From Nannochloropsis salina CCMP1776 (Eukaryota; Sar; Eustigmatophyceae; Eustigmatales; Monodopsidaceae), in NCBI GenBank assembly GCA_004565275.1, contig SDOX01000183.1, forward strand, positions 494,192-558,191: a stretch of DNA of 64,000 bases, in the 5' to 3' direction. Below the pieces are notes generated by a model. It ran no database searches, was not told the DNA's origin, and saw nothing but the letters and a program-made list of their open reading frames with translations. This document shows, one piece after another, positions 10,926 through 22,044 of the stretch (the first letter of the stretch is position 1; every line of letters begins with the position of its first letter). The position numbers and the translations under genes are program-made.

Positions 10926-12557
10926 TTAGCCACTAAGCTCGATCATGCCGTGTTTTTTCTTGCCCGCTGACAGCATTATTTCCGGTTTGTCAAAGCTGTC
11001 CACAGTCACCACAAAAGTCTCTTCTTTGATTTGCTCTCCGTTCAAGCGCGCCCCTCCTCCTTTGATAAGTCGTCGAGCCTCTGCCTTCGATTTCGCGAGG
11101 TCAAGGCGCACAAAAAGCTCAGCAACTTGGACGCCTGCATCTCCCAGCTCAGATTTTGTTACGACCACGCGCGGCAAAGCTGCGGTGTCTTCCGTGCTGC
11201 CCCCCGCAAAAAGGTTGGCCACAGTCGCGTGAATCTCCTTCAAACACTCCTCGCCATGTAAAAGTTTAGTGGCTTCGTCTGCCAGTATGACCTTGGCTTC
11301 ATTTATGCCCGCCCCCTCCAAGCGGGCCAGCTCCACGATCTTCTCCAGAGGCACCTCAGTAAAGAGCTTCAAAAACCGTGTCACGTCCGCGTCATTCGTG
11401 TTGCGCCAAAACTGCCAGTAGTCATACTCCGAGAGCAGCTCCTTCTTCAACCAGACCGCGCCCGAGGCTGTCTTGCCCATTTTCTTCCCGTCGGACGTGG
11501 TCATGAGGGGGGCTGTCAACCCGAAGAGGTGTCGCCCGTCCACTTTACGCGCCAGCTCCACCCCGTTGATGATGTTGCCCCACTGGTCCGATCCCCCCAA
11601 CTGCAGGCGGGCTTGGTACCTGCGTGAGAGCTCCAAGAAGTCGTAGGCCTGTAAAATCATGTAGTTGAACTCGAGAAATGACAAGGGAGACTCTCGATCC
11701 AGGCGCATCTTCACACTCTCGAAGTTGAGCATCCGGTTGATGGTGAAGTGCTGGCCGTAGTCTCTTAAGAAGTCCAGGTAACGCAGGGGCGACAACCACT
11801 CGTCATTATTGACGAGGAGCGCGTCCGTGGCACCGTCTCCGAAGGCAAGGAAGCGCCGGAAGACCTCGGAAATGGAGGCGATATTCCCTTGGATGGTCTC
11901 GTAGGTCATCAGTTTTCGCGCTTCATCCTTTCCTGACGGATCCCCCACCTTCGTGGTGCCCCCTCCCATCAGCACCAAAGGCTTGTGTCCTGACTTCTGC
12001 AGGTGTCGCAAAATCATTATTTGCAGCAAGCTCCCAACGTGCAGGCTCGGGGCTGTGGCGTCGAAGCCTAAATACGCCGCAATGGGCTTACCAGCCGCGC
12101 AGGCCTCGTCCAAAGCTTTGAAGTCGGTGCACTGATGGATATACCCACGCGCGCTAAGTGTTTGAAGGAAGTTCGATTTAAAATCGGTGGGTATAGCTTG
12201 GCTGGCAGAAGCCGTCACGGGCTCGGCATTGCTAGATAGGGCGGTTAGTCGGGAACGTTGAGGTGAGCGGAGGTTGATACTGTGCGGGGAGGACACAATA
12301 GGCCTTTGAAGAGAAAGGCGGGCCGCGAATGCGCAGAGGGGTGTCGAGGACAGCTGAATCGTTGAAGCTTTACTCCCTATCGTGAGGAAAACCATGACTC
12401 CACAGATGAAGAAAAGAGAGTCCTTAAGTCTTCGTTTTGCGCGATGTCGGCTTGAGACCCGTGGTGACTCTACTATTTTGCTAAACGGCACCGCTCTTGA
12501 AATTTTTGATTGAAAATGCTGTCTATGTAAGTTTCTTAAACTCCTCTCTTTCTCCAT
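10926..12557 (-). CDS. Tyrosyl-tRNA synthetase, organellar (bacterial type)
   Basis: Class Ic aminoacyl-tRNA synthetase charging tRNA-Tyr. From ATG 12557 it has 543 aa. A HIGH-type motif is seen in SLHVGSLLQ, tyrosine-pocket residues in LGGSDQWGN, and a KMSKS-type loop as KMGKTASGA. A C-terminal S4 RNA-binding domain (AELFVRLDLAKSKAEARRLIKGGG) marks the bacterial/organellar form. The leader contains a hydrophobic core (SLFFICGVMVFLTIG) and then PLCAFAARLSLQRP, a plausible plastid cleavage site. Dual plastid/mitochondrial delivery is common for such enzymes. An internal ATG at 12395 would shorten the leader to a simpler signal sequence (489 aa) and is an equally reasonable start. Confidence 0.93.
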   Translation of the reverse strand: MEKERSLRNLHRQHFQSKISRAVPFSKIVESPRVSSRHRAKRRLKDSLFFICGVMVFLTIGSKASTIQLSSTPLCAFAARLSLQRPIVSSPHSINLRSPQRSRLTALSSNAEPVTASASQAIPTDFKSNFLQTLSARGYIHQCTDFKALDEACAAGKPIAAYLGFDATAPSLHVGSLLQIMILRHLQKSGHKPLVLMGGGTTKVGDPSGKDEARKLMTYETIQGNIASISEVFRRFLAFGDGATDALLVNNDEWLSPLRYLDFLRDYGQHFTINRMLNFESVKMRLDRESPLSFLEFNYMILQAYDFLELSRRYQARLQLGGSDQWGNIINGVELARKVDGRHLFGLTAPLMTTSDGKKMGKTASGAVWLKKELLSEYDYWQFWRNTNDADVTRFLKLFTEVPLEKIVELARLEGAGINEAKVILADEATKLLHGEECLKEIHATVANLFAGGSTEDTAALPRVVVTKSELGDAGVQVAELFVRLDLAKSKAEARRLIKGGGARLNGEQIKEETFVVTVDSFDKPEIMLSAGKKKHGMIELSG

Positions 12558-13111
12558 GTACTCCTTTGTCGTATCTGTGTATGCCTGTAGTATAAACACA
12601 TATGTAAAAATGATGACGTATCGGTATCTTCAGCTGAAGCGTCCGTTCAGGCATCAGGGTGCCGCCAGTCCACCTTTCAAGCTTAAGCCTAAGGATGCGC
12701 TGCCTGTCACTTCAAGACTTCATTCTATGCCCATGGAGTACATTTTGTAACTGGGTTTGCACAAGTCATTGCTTCGAGGTCATCGTACCCCGCGTGGTAT
12801 ACGATCGCCGTTACAACCTCCCCATCGGTTCCGAGAGCTCACCAAGCTTTTCACATTCCCCGAGAACAAAACCACATTTTTTAAAAATCAGAAACCTGGG
12901 TGTTCGTCAAATTGATGTTAATCTTTTTTTCATTAACGCCCTTTGCTCCTCTGTCCGATGTGAGAAAACGCTTGTCTCAGTCGGCTGTTGATGCCAATTG
13001 AAAGCCACACATTTACAACCTGACACCGTCGCAAAAAATCGTTAGGATATCACGATCATCAGGAAAAACACCTTTGCGACTTTGTCTCTCTTGCTCGTTC
13101 ATTGCGCTAGA
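12558..13111. other. Intergenic, upstream of TyrRS
   Basis: 554 bp between two minus-strand genes, holding the TyrRS promoter and the 3' end of the STI1-domain gene. Short plus-strand frames here have no recognisable content. Confidence 0.45.
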
Positions 13112-14378
13112 TCATTTTTTGAACAAGGACTGCAGCTCGTTCAAAATGCTGGATATCTCCTTGTCGTTGGCGTATTTGCTAAAATTTCCTGGGTTCGCCA
13201 GAACGTCCTGCAGGGCAGCCATCACTTTCGGGTTCCGTTGCGCGCGCTGGAAGGCGGCCTGGGCCCTCGGGTTGGACATGATGGACGCGAGCATGCTCGG
13301 GTCCACGCCTCCCATTCCCGGCATACCGCCGAACCCACCCCCACCAAACGGACTCCCTCTTGCCCCGCCTGCTCCACCTGCTTGCCTAAAAAATGCATCC
13401 GCAAAGCCTCCACCACCGCCCGATGCCGCGCCTCCTCCACGGGGATTGAACATATCTGAAAACGGATCTCCTCCCCCTGCCCCTGCCCCTGTCCCTGCCC
13501 CTGCCCCTGCCCCTGCTCTCCCCCCGGTCCGCCCTCCCTCTCCATCACCTTCTCGAGGCATCCGCTTTACCTCCACAAATCGGTACTGGCTTGGGTCTTC
13601 GTCCGGGTCCACGTTGTCTCCCCTGCTAGTGGTGGAGGGCGGGTTGAGACGGGCCCGCGCTAGAGCCTCCGCGAACTCTCGCTTCTCGAAGAAACTGGAG
13701 TGAGGTATCTTGAGGAGGTCCAGCTCCTTCTTGATTTCTGATATCTGAATGAGTAGCGATTCCATAAAAGCGAGGATGCAAAAGATGAGGCCATCGATAC
13801 GGCACGAAAAGTGTTTCCCTCCCGCCTTGCTCACGAAGCAATCGCACTGAACGAGAATTACTTACCTTCAATTTCATCACTTCAGCCAATACCTCGCTGT
13901 GACGCGTCGCTTCATCCACCTTGGCCACTTTCGTCTTTCCACCTCCTTTTTCCTTTCCTTCCGAGTACGTGGTCGAAGACGAGGAAGAGGAGGAGGAGGA
14001 GAAAGAGGAGGAGGAGGAGGAGGAGTTAGCTGATTGGGTCTGCGACTGGTCTCCTCCTACTGTGCTAGCCGCTTCTTCATTCGTCTCCTCCACAGAGGGT
14101 GAAGGCTTCGTGATCCCCTGCACCCTCGCCGAGGCCAGCCTGTGCATGAACTCCTCCTTTTCCAGTAAGTCCTTCCAATCCACCCCACGCTCCTCCAACT
14201 CCGCCTTGATCTCCTTTATTTTCATGGGCTTGATCGCTGCTAGCTCGGCGGCCAGTTTGGTAGCGTCGACCTCCTTCCCTGTCTCTGCTGCTGCACCGGC
14301 TGCTCTGAGCAGCGCACTCCCCCGCTTCAAAAAAGACCCCGCGGGTCTTCTGCGGCTGCTTACATCAAGCGTCGACAT
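13112..14378 (-). CDS. STI1-domain cochaperone-like protein with two SAP-like motifs
   Basis: Exons (minus) 14378-13866 and 13744-13112, intron 121 bp (GTAAGT...TTCAG, phase 0), 381 aa. Near residue 50 and again at the exon junction are two copies of a helix-turn-helix motif: KEIKAELEERGVDWKDLLEK and KKELDLLKIPHSSFFEKREF, each followed by A(S/R)AR. This resembles the SAP-like C-domain of MANF and related proteins. They are separated by a poly-Ser linker. After a Gly-Ala and Gly-Pro-rich stretch, the last about 55 residues are an STI1/DP-type helical domain (NPRAQAAFQRAQRNPKVMAA, ending ILNELQSLF) as in Hip/ST13, Tic40 and Sti1. It is probably an Hsp70-associated cochaperone. No obvious targeting peptide is seen, although the N-terminus is basic. 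Confidence 0.8.
13474..13516. repeat. GCCCCT hexanucleotide array inside coding sequence
   Basis: About seven units of CCCCTG, one with a C-to-T change, encode an alternating Gly-Ala tract with one Thr in the STI1-domain protein. Because the unit is six bases, length changes keep the frame. Confidence 0.85.
13979..14026. repeat. GAG/GGA microsatellite coding for poly-Ser
   Basis: An imperfect AGG-type trinucleotide run, read on the minus strand as TCC/TCT serine codons, forms the linker between the two SAP-like motifs of the STI1-domain protein. Confidence 0.85.
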
Positions 14379-16487
14379 CGCCCGTGCCTAAGAAATACGA
14401 GTGCAGACGGTATCTATCGTCAAATATGAGCCTCAACTTCACCTGGAGCTGAGCATGCGGTGGGCTCAATCGAGACGTGGGTGCACGACTTGTACACACA
14501 AGAAGCGGCCTGAGACTTGTCTGGTGTCTTTCTTACTGCTAAAAACACATGCGCTCTGAACTTAGCCCTATAAGATAAACAGTTCACTCTCAAGTAGAAA
14601 GCTTCGATATCAGACTGCGCGACCTGCACATCCTGCTAAAGTCTTTTTTTAAAATGATGCTTGTAAAATGACCTGGTAACGTACCGACTGGGGGAGCCGC
14701 TGCTGATAAATCACACTGCCGCAAGATTCCCACGGCCGCAATGGGACTGTGAAAGCGGAAGATAATGTGCCGCTGCACATCAATATGATCGCTCCAAGGT
14801 GCCTTCGTCGCATGGTACCTTGTGAAAAGGGTTTGGAAGTGCCACGGGTGTGTGACGTGTGAGGCAGAGGATATCATGAAGATAACACGCCGGACAGGAA
14901 ATGCGGAAAAGGTGAACCTTGCGCCTCAATTAGCAGTAGCATAAGTTCCTACACGCATCGCACTCACAAGGCCACATGAAACACAAAAGATGCCCGGGAA
15001 GCTATGCGGGAATGGCGCAGCTTCTGGAACGCCGTGTCCTGCCGTCGCAGGGTTCGCTTCCCCTCTTTTCCGTCCTTTTTTCTCCTTTCGCGCCAAAAAT
15101 CAAAACTCGGGCTATTCCGTCGGAGCGCTTAGGCCCCGGGTGATGGTACAAAAGGCTCAGCTGCCAATGGAATTGTACACGGGGCAAGGAAGTGCGAGGT
15201 ATGATTTCTTTCAAGCGTTATACAACAAAAGTGAGGAAAAAACAACGTTGAATACTTTACTTGTGCATTTTTCCCGCTGCTGGAACCTGAGTCAGTCGGC
15301 TTTGTGCCCATGACATGGCATCAAAGCGGCTGCAACTAATAAACGAAGAGAAAAGATACTCCAATCGCAGCTGTTGCTGCCTTCATTTCTCCAACTAAAA
15401 CTTTACGACTTTGTCCAATTACATGAGTGTGAAAGTACCTCCCGGAGATGAGAGTGCGAGGGTGCAAGTGCGCGTTCATCTTCTACTCCACGTTCGATCG
15501 ATCGTCGTACTGACTACGAGGGAAGAGCAATTTAAGGCATAAACACAGATTTTTTCGTGTGTTTTGGTAGAAATGATGCACAATCATGAAAGATGTCAAA
15601 AATTGCTTCGAAAGCGCCTTTTGACGGTGCTCGGGCCTCGGCCAGTCCTTGCCTCAGCCGTTGGCGCCTCGCTGCTTGTTCACCTCAAAACCGCCCCACC
15701 TCCTGAGTCATGCTATAGCCTCCCAATAACATGCCTTGGTGCCCGATAAGATATAAAACTTGTGCGCTGGGAAGAGAAATAGTCTTATTAAGGTCGCGTA
15801 CGGCCAAATGTGGTGGAAGACGTCATAAGTAAACTCTACTTGGTTTAGACCGAACGGCCGGTCCCGGGGCAGGAAAAATATCAAATATTTGAACTTCGTT
15901 CGTAAAAGTACAGAGATCTCCACCAATTTGCCACGATTGAAAGTCGTGCCCTCTGACTCAAAGATTGCATGAATACGACAAAATTAACCTTGCATATCTA
16001 TCAATGGTCTAGTGTAAGCGTCTGTGAGCCCTGTAAAATGGTCTCGGCTCGCAAATGTGTAATAACACCCTTTTATTTTATCCGATGTTCAGCTTACTGA
16101 TAAGCTTCACCCCATTGAACTCTCAACGAATTACGAAAGTGTGAGCGATGTCTTTCTGTCCCCCCCTGGGACGATCGCTGTGATGCCCAGATTTGTTTGC
16201 ATCAAGTACCACACACACTCTGGCCGTACAATGTAGACGCGACGGAAAATGTCCAAGCTATTGGCTGTGCTTCACTGCATTAGCACTGATTGTGGTCGCA
16301 CAAGCGATGCTTCTCACAGATATTCATCGCATTCTCTGATACATGCTATGAAGTTGACTCTTCTTGGAATAAATGACTCAGGACAAGCAACACGCGACAG
16401 GAAACGACGCTGCAGCCTTTCCAGGCGAACGCGCAAGTTTACTGGTGAAGATTAGGGTTGTCGACTGGCATTGGAGTAAGAGGAGAG
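14379..16487. other. Long intergenic region, no gene seen
   Basis: About 2.1 kb between the divergent STI1-domain and RRM genes. Only short unconvincing frames occur (none above about 110 codons), without targeting signals or splice partners I could defend. Base composition is more even than in the coding parts. It should hold two promoters; a non-coding RNA cannot be excluded. Confidence 0.45.
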
Positions 16488-18321
16488 ATGAGCAAGACCG
16501 TTTTCGTGGTGAGTGGTGGACGCATTCCCTGAGAGTTGCATTTGACGGTATGGAATACAACTGTCAATAATACCTGTTGCTATGTTTCGGTTGCGGAGAG
16601 TGTGGATATGTGCACACTTTACACACGCGACATTTCGAGAAAGCGATCACAGTCCTGTCAAGCTGACATGGGTGTCCTGACAAATTCAATCTACTTTCAA
16701 CGTTTCTTCAACTTTTAGGGTAATCTATCATGGGGCACCACCGCAGATAGTCTGACAGCCATCATGGAGACAGCCGGTCGTGTGTTGGACGTCGAAGTCC
16801 AAGCACATAGTGACACGGGCCGCTCCAAGGGGTGGGCGTAAGTGTATTTGGGAATTTTCTGGAAGCAGTGAGGATATTGCCAAAATGTGCACGATTTCCC
16901 TGCCTTCATCGCTAAGTGTTTCCCGTTCTGGCTTCTTCCCCCTTTCTCCCTCCCTCCCCCCTGTTCTGCACGCCAGCCTCGTCACATTTGAGGCAGCAGA
17001 GGATGCGAGCAGAGCGATGGAGCTACTGTGTGGACGGGAGGTGGAAGGTCGGCCGTTGTACGTTCGAGAGGACCGAACCGAGATTGAGAAGGAGGAGGGA
17101 TTCGTCGTATTTGTAAGTCGCACGTATATGCACCCCGGGAGAAGAAGGAGAGCTGGAGGGGAGGACATCGAAGACGGAGAGTGGATCCCCACTTTTATTG
17201 TAAGAACGGCCTATCCAGTGCCTTCATATCGGCTTCACTTTCTCTCTCTAATTTGCTTTCCTTCTCCTCCCGCCGATGCTGTCAGGTGGGGAATCTGCCC
17301 TGGGACATGACGGCGAGCGGGCTGCGGACCGTCTTCAGCGAGTTCAGGCCCTACGATGTACACATCAAGACCAACATGTCCGGGCGCTCCCGAGGCTTTG
17401 GCCTCCTTCGCTTCCGGTCCTCGGAGGAAGCGCAACGCGCCATCGAGCAGATGCACGGGATTACGGTCCAAGAGCGGAAGATTCTTGTCCGCTTGGACCG
17501 GGCGCATCTGGAGATTATGGGCCACAGCCCTGCGACCATGGAGGCAAGCGACACCGTCACCTGCGGAAACATTCCGTGGCACACGGGAGACGAGGTCTTG
17601 GCCTGTCACATGGCGCAGGCGGGGAGGGTGGTCTCGTGTCAGATCCAGCGGCACGCGGATACACTGCGGAGCAAGGGTTGGGCGTAAGTGGAGGGGAGGA
17701 GGAGCTGCTCGGACAGGGCGAAGGACAAGAGGGTTGAGACTCCTGTGTGGAATTTGCTGTGGCTGTCACGCTAGGCTTAGACGTGGACCCCGCCCGAAAG
17801 TGTACGGCTGCTCGTCTCGGCGGCCGTCAACCTTCGGGCCATCTCTCAACAATACTGAATCAAGCCTTACCATCCTCCCACCCTGCAGGATCATCCGCTA
17901 CGTCACAGTTGAGGAGGGCACGAACGCGGTCCGCTCCCTGCATCGGACTGTCCTGGACGACCGGACCCTCAACGTGCGCTTCTACCGGCCGAACAAGACG
18001 GTGGGAGAGGAGGACGCGTCCACCTCGGGCTTCCCCTCCGCGTACGCAGTGGCGCCTTTGGGAGGAGAGCGAGGGGGCGGACGAAGGGGAGAGGGCGGGG
18101 CGGAGAGGGGGAGGGGGGGCAGGAGGATGGTTCAGGGACCGAGTGATGGGATGGGCGGAAACCTGGCGATGAATGGCGGGCGAGGGGGGATGCTCGGTTA
18201 CGACCTGTATCAACAGCAGCACGTGCCTTTCCAGCACATGCACGCACACCACCAGCACTTGCATCAACCGCCGCTGCAACACTTGATGATGCAGCCCTTC
18301 CCGGGACCGGTTAGGAATTAA
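16488..18321 (+). CDS. Three-RRM RNA-binding protein
   Basis: Five exons: 16488-16508, 16719-16837, 16977-17112, 17286-17683, 17889-18321 (368 aa). Exon 1 codes only MSKTVFV and completes the RNP2 motif VFVGNLSW of RRM1 with exon 2. RRM1 spans about residues 4-85, RRM2 (VGNLPWDMTASGL, RNP1 RSRGFGLLRF) about 92-165, and RRM3 (VTCGNIPWHTGDEV) about 185-262. In RRM1 and RRM3 the RNP1 segment is SKGWA-(L/I)(V/I), interrupted by an intron at the same codon and phase. The tail is Gly/Arg-rich (RGG-like) and then His/Gln-rich. The three-RRM plus RGG layout recalls yeast Gbp2/Hrb1-type mRNA-binding proteins, but orthology is not established. Confidence 0.9.
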
Positions 18322-19588
18322 AAGGGTGAAGGCGGTGGTCAGACGGTATCTCGGCTTGTGGTGATGGGAGTGAGGGAGAGGAATCGGTGGGCGTCTCTTC
18401 TCTCCCGGCTACCTGCGGGCCATAATGATGTATTTCAGCCATTTGCATAGTATGTGCGCCTTCACTGATTCGTGTCAGCCGCCGAAGTCCGTCAATGAAC
18501 GCGTCTTCGGGGAGTTGAGGGTTATGTATGTATGAGGGGCCTTCGCGCAGCTTCTGATGTGTGTTGCAAGTATTGTTTTGGGGAATGGGGGGGGCTCTTT
18601 GATCGAGACTGTATTCCTTCATGATGAAATGACCTCAGTAAGGAATGTGTGACACTGAGCTCTTTTAGAAAGAGCGCTTTCAGCGCTTTCAAGGACGCAA
18701 GGGAGGAAAAATTCGGGTGAGATCAGAGCTGAGCAGCGCTTTTGCCTTCGTGTGAGAGACGCGTGCGCGGACTCGTTGTGGCTTTGGAGGCCCAAAGAGG
18801 CATCCGTCGACGACCCCGGATCGCAAATCGACGAAAGTCCACAGCGACCGCTGAAAATGTGTATTTTGCAAGTTTTCCGGAGCACTTTAAGATGGTTGTA
18901 CTCAATAATAGATTGCGAGCCTTGTAGCCCTCCTATCGTCATGCGCGTACCACCCACTGCCAATGTGCATGTCTTGTCGTAAGATACAGTAAGCACAGTG
19001 TACAATCAGCATTCCGGGTATTACAGGACGTGAGCAGCCATTCTGCTGTTGGACTTGATAAGAGAGGGGCAGGAATGAACGCATTACAAGGAACAAATGC
19101 AGGCAGATTGGGAGAAAATCGGGTTCAATAGAGTTCGTGGCACAAAAGGTGTACGATTTGATCAAAAAGTGACACAGAGGAGATTTGATATGTTGGAACG
19201 ATAAATTAATCAAAGAGAGGTCAGAAATGATGAAAATGAGCATTACCAAGGCATTGGATAGGAATATCTTAAGCCTTACTAGAGAGGCTGACATTGGTGA
19301 ATGTTAATTTTATGATTAGCACACATTAGGATCTATCGTGGTTAAAGAAAGTAGGAGTAGTAAAGTCAGGCGGACTGGGAAAGGCCGCGTCGAATACTTC
19401 CCTCCGAGTGAGAGACAAATGTGAAAGAATGAACTATGTGAGAGTTCCAAATCCAATCTTTCTATCTCCTGTTCTTACTTTTTCCACCTGTTTGCTCCTT
19501 TAAATACAGTCGCTGCTGACAAATTTCCCCTAACGCCCACTTCAGTCCAGCTTTTTGCCGACCAAACCCCTCCCCCCGCAGTACATGC
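18322..19588. other. Convergent intergenic region
   Basis: About 1.27 kb between the stops of the RRM gene and RlmH. Overlapping short frames on both strands at 18619-19005 look like chance. It holds two 3' UTRs; nothing else is supported. Confidence 0.45.
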
Positions 19589-20285
19589 TTACTCTTTGTG
19601 GTACCCACTCCCTCTCTTTATCTCCGAGGCCCTGTAAATCTGCTCGGCAAGGAGAACACGGGCCCACTGGTGCGTAAACGTCAAACGCGAAAGGCTCCAA
19701 AGCTCCTTGCTGGCCCGCAACCGAGGCGGTAAGCCCTCCGCTCCTCCTATGACGAGAGACAGGCGCGCCCCGCCTGTGCAGCCACGGGAAATAAACTTAC
19801 TTGATGATCAGATCTAAGAAAGATTTTTCAGGACAAATAGACCTTTTAAAACAATTCTCACCTTCTTCTAGACGCTTGTAGAGGATATCCGCTAGTTCCA
19901 TGGACGATAATTGCTTTCCTCCCTCGTCCAAACAAATTACAGGAGCTTTCTCCTTTGCTATTGCTGCTTCAAGCTCCGAGTCAGTCTTGTGCCATATAGT
20001 CGTGAGGCCTAAGACGGGTCGTAAGCGTTTGGTGTACTCAAGGTAGGCGTCGTTCAAGAACTCTTCCCCCCCCGAGCGCTTCCCTCGGATATGGATGGTA
20101 ACTTGCAAGCCGCACGTAGGGGTGACCCGGAACGCGTGTTTAGAGGTAGGGCTGCGAACCAGCCGGCGACAATACCGCGTATGCGAAAATGCAAAGAACA
20201 TGTTACTTTGCACGAAGTTCAAGAAAAAAAGGACGCAAAACGCTGTCCAAAACCTGATAAGGGAGAAAGGTGATACAGACATCAT
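19589..20285 (-). CDS. RlmH-like 23S rRNA pseudouridine-1915 N3-methyltransferase, plastid
   Basis: SPOUT-class methyltransferase that in bacteria N3-methylates pseudouridine 1915 of helix 69, at the ribosome subunit interface. Exons (minus) 20285-19862 and 19773-19589, intron 88 bp (GTGAGA...CACAG, phase 1), 202 aa. Exon 1 gives LQVTIHIRGKRSGGEEFLND and VICLDEGGKQLSS. Exon 2 supplies the SAM-binding trefoil knot: LSLVIGGAEGLPP, LSRLTFTHQWARVLLAEQIY and the terminal GSGYHKE, all diagnostic of RlmH. Before the domain is a hydrophobic leader (FWTAFCVLFFLNFV) followed by FFAFSHTRYCRR, a bipartite plastid-type pre-sequence. The target would be the plastid 23S rRNA. An open-frame extension to 19797 past the donor is intron read-through, not the true C-terminus. 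Confidence 0.93.
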
Positions 20286-20904
20286 AGGCGTGCTCGCTGC
20301 CACACTTACAACCTCGTCCTCACTGGTGCAACATTAGACACCTTGTAACATATACAACCAAGCACATAATTATCTCCTTCACAAGCTTGTAGATTTTTTC
20401 TCGAAAAATAATTATTTTAACACCATATAGCTTTGGCACGTACCGTACTCTGATAGTTTCCATCCTGCTTCTTCCTCGCCCATTGGTCAGTTCCTCGATA
20501 CGGGCCATATGCGAGTCCAAGTCATATAGCAACTAAGCATATTGCTCCTTGGTACAGTGAGACGATGCCTGAGATGATGTTTAATCGGCCACATAAGCCC
20601 CGCGTGGGACATTTTTCCCATAACGAGGAAGGGGGCGGGTTGAAGATACTAGATGGCTCCTCGCTGCCTCCCTGGTGATGCCGTCCTTGATCAGGGGGAT
20701 TTCGCAAGGGAAATACATCCATTCATGATCCAGGAAACGCACTGCAGCGCAAATCTCAGGTGGCAAGATATTACGGGAGAGCAGTTGCTGGGAATAATTC
20801 ATAGTCAAGCTCACTTCGCATTTCCCATTTCTGTGCTTTTCCTGCTCACTCCGCTACCCTACTTTACAGCACACATAATTAATTCCTCCTCTCAGCCTTG
20901 TGCC
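20286..20904. promoter_or_regulatory. Divergent promoter region, RlmH / fibrillin
   Basis: 619 bp between the divergent starts of two plastid-targeted proteins. No specific motif was identified. The plus-strand frame open from 20653 lacks sense before the fibrillin ATG at 20905. Confidence 0.5.
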
Positions 20905-22044
20905 ATGAAACCATCATCAAGAAGAAAACAGCCACCTCGTCTAAGTATATCTATACCACGAGTCCCCTTCTTTTCTGCCGCCATCGCGTATGTCGTGGTC
21001 CTCTGCATGCCGGAGGCCGCCCCCTTTGTCGTTCCAAGGCCGGCTACCCCGCCACTACTCGTTCCGCAAGTCACACCTGTTCGTGTCAAGCGTGCCTCCG
21101 CTTCCACGCCTTTCTCCTCGAGCATGCGGAGACAGGCGCACACTGTTTATTCCCCGCCCGGCTGGGACCGGGAAATGTATCGGCCCCCTGACGACGTGCT
21201 CTTCGAATGGCAAGAGCTGGTGTGCTGCCTCAAATTCATGGAGGAGAAGGAGGTTAACGCCGGAATGCTGGCACCAGAGACCCGGGACATGATGATTGGG
21301 TACGCCGATGCGCTTATAGCGGGGGGCTCGCCTGTCCGGACTCTGGAGGGGTTGGCTGAGGCGATGATGGGGAGGTGGAAGCTAGCCTTCACCACCGAGG
21401 AGAGGTATAAGATCCTGCCTCCCGGGACCCGGGTGTACTACCACATACACCGTGATGGCCGTCTGGAAAATGTCATGAAATTCAAAGACAAGTACTGGGA
21501 CAGCCTAATCTCCTCGGCCACCTACAACCTGACGCCGCAGGGGCGCCTCCTCTTCGAGTTCTCCTCCAATCGGGTCAACATTAACAACCCCTTTCAGGCA
21601 CGCGCGCAATGGAAGATTCCTTTGCCTCCTAACGTCGGGAACACAGGCTCGGCCTTTGCGGACGTGAGCTACATGGACGGGGTCCTGTGGATCGAGAAGA
21701 TCCGGGATCCTGGAACGGAGCAGGTCTTCGTGACCATCTACGAGTACCAGGGGCCGATCGAAGGGGAGGAGCGGACGCCTTCGACCTCCCTCTCCCTTTC
21801 CTCCCCGCCTTCCTCGTCCTCTGCGTCCTCCACCGGCTCTCTAATAGCCTTTCTGGAGGGCCTGGAGAAGGAAGAGCAGGAGGAGCTCGCCGAGGAGAGG
21901 CGGAAGGAGGGGGAGAGGGAGGGGGAGACCTCTCCTCCTCCCGCTGACCCCTCGGCCTCTGGCAACCCTAGTGTGGCTCCCTCCTCCCCTCCTCCCTCCC
22001 CCTCCTCTTCTTCCTCCTCCCCTTCCTCCCGAGTGTCTGCTTGA
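20905..22044 (+). CDS. Plastid lipid-associated protein / fibrillin (PAP)
   Basis: 379 aa, single exon. Starting at ATG 20905 the leader is a basic n-region, a hydrophobic core (FFSAAIAYVVVLCMPEA) and APFVVPRP, which fits a bipartite plastid pre-sequence. The following domain has the PAP/fibrillin pattern: a short helix, LEGLAEAMMGRWKLAFTTEE (the family's G-x-W-x-L-x-(Y/F)(T/S) block), internal beta strands including RVYYHIHRDGRLENV, and a C-terminal ADVSYMDGVLWIEKIRDPG with the conserved late (V/L)x(R/K)D. Fibrillins are lipid-binding proteins of plastoglobules and thylakoids. The last about 90 residues are low-complexity Ser/Pro/Glu and probably disordered. Confidence 0.87.
   Translation: MKPSSRRKQPPRLSISIPRVPFFSAAIAYVVVLCMPEAAPFVVPRPATPPLLVPQVTPVRVKRASASTPFSSSMRRQAHTVYSPPGWDREMYRPPDDVLFEWQELVCCLKFMEEKEVNAGMLAPETRDMMIGYADALIAGGSPVRTLEGLAEAMMGRWKLAFTTEERYKILPPGTRVYYHIHRDGRLENVMKFKDKYWDSLISSATYNLTPQGRLLFEFSSNRVNINNPFQARAQWKIPLPPNVGNTGSAFADVSYMDGVLWIEKIRDPGTEQVFVTIYEYQGPIEGEERTPSTSLSLSSPPSSSSASSTGSLIAFLEGLEKEEQEELAEERRKEGEREGETSPPPADPSASGNPSVAPSSPPPSPSSSSSSPSSRVSA

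Noticed and set aside
17747-18172. Separate small gene inside the RRM locus
   Set aside because: It overlaps intron 4 and the last RRM exon in another frame and has no similarity.
19797-19861. C-terminal extension of RlmH exon 1
   Set aside because: Read-through past a GTGAG donor; the true knot region is in exon 2 (19589-19773).
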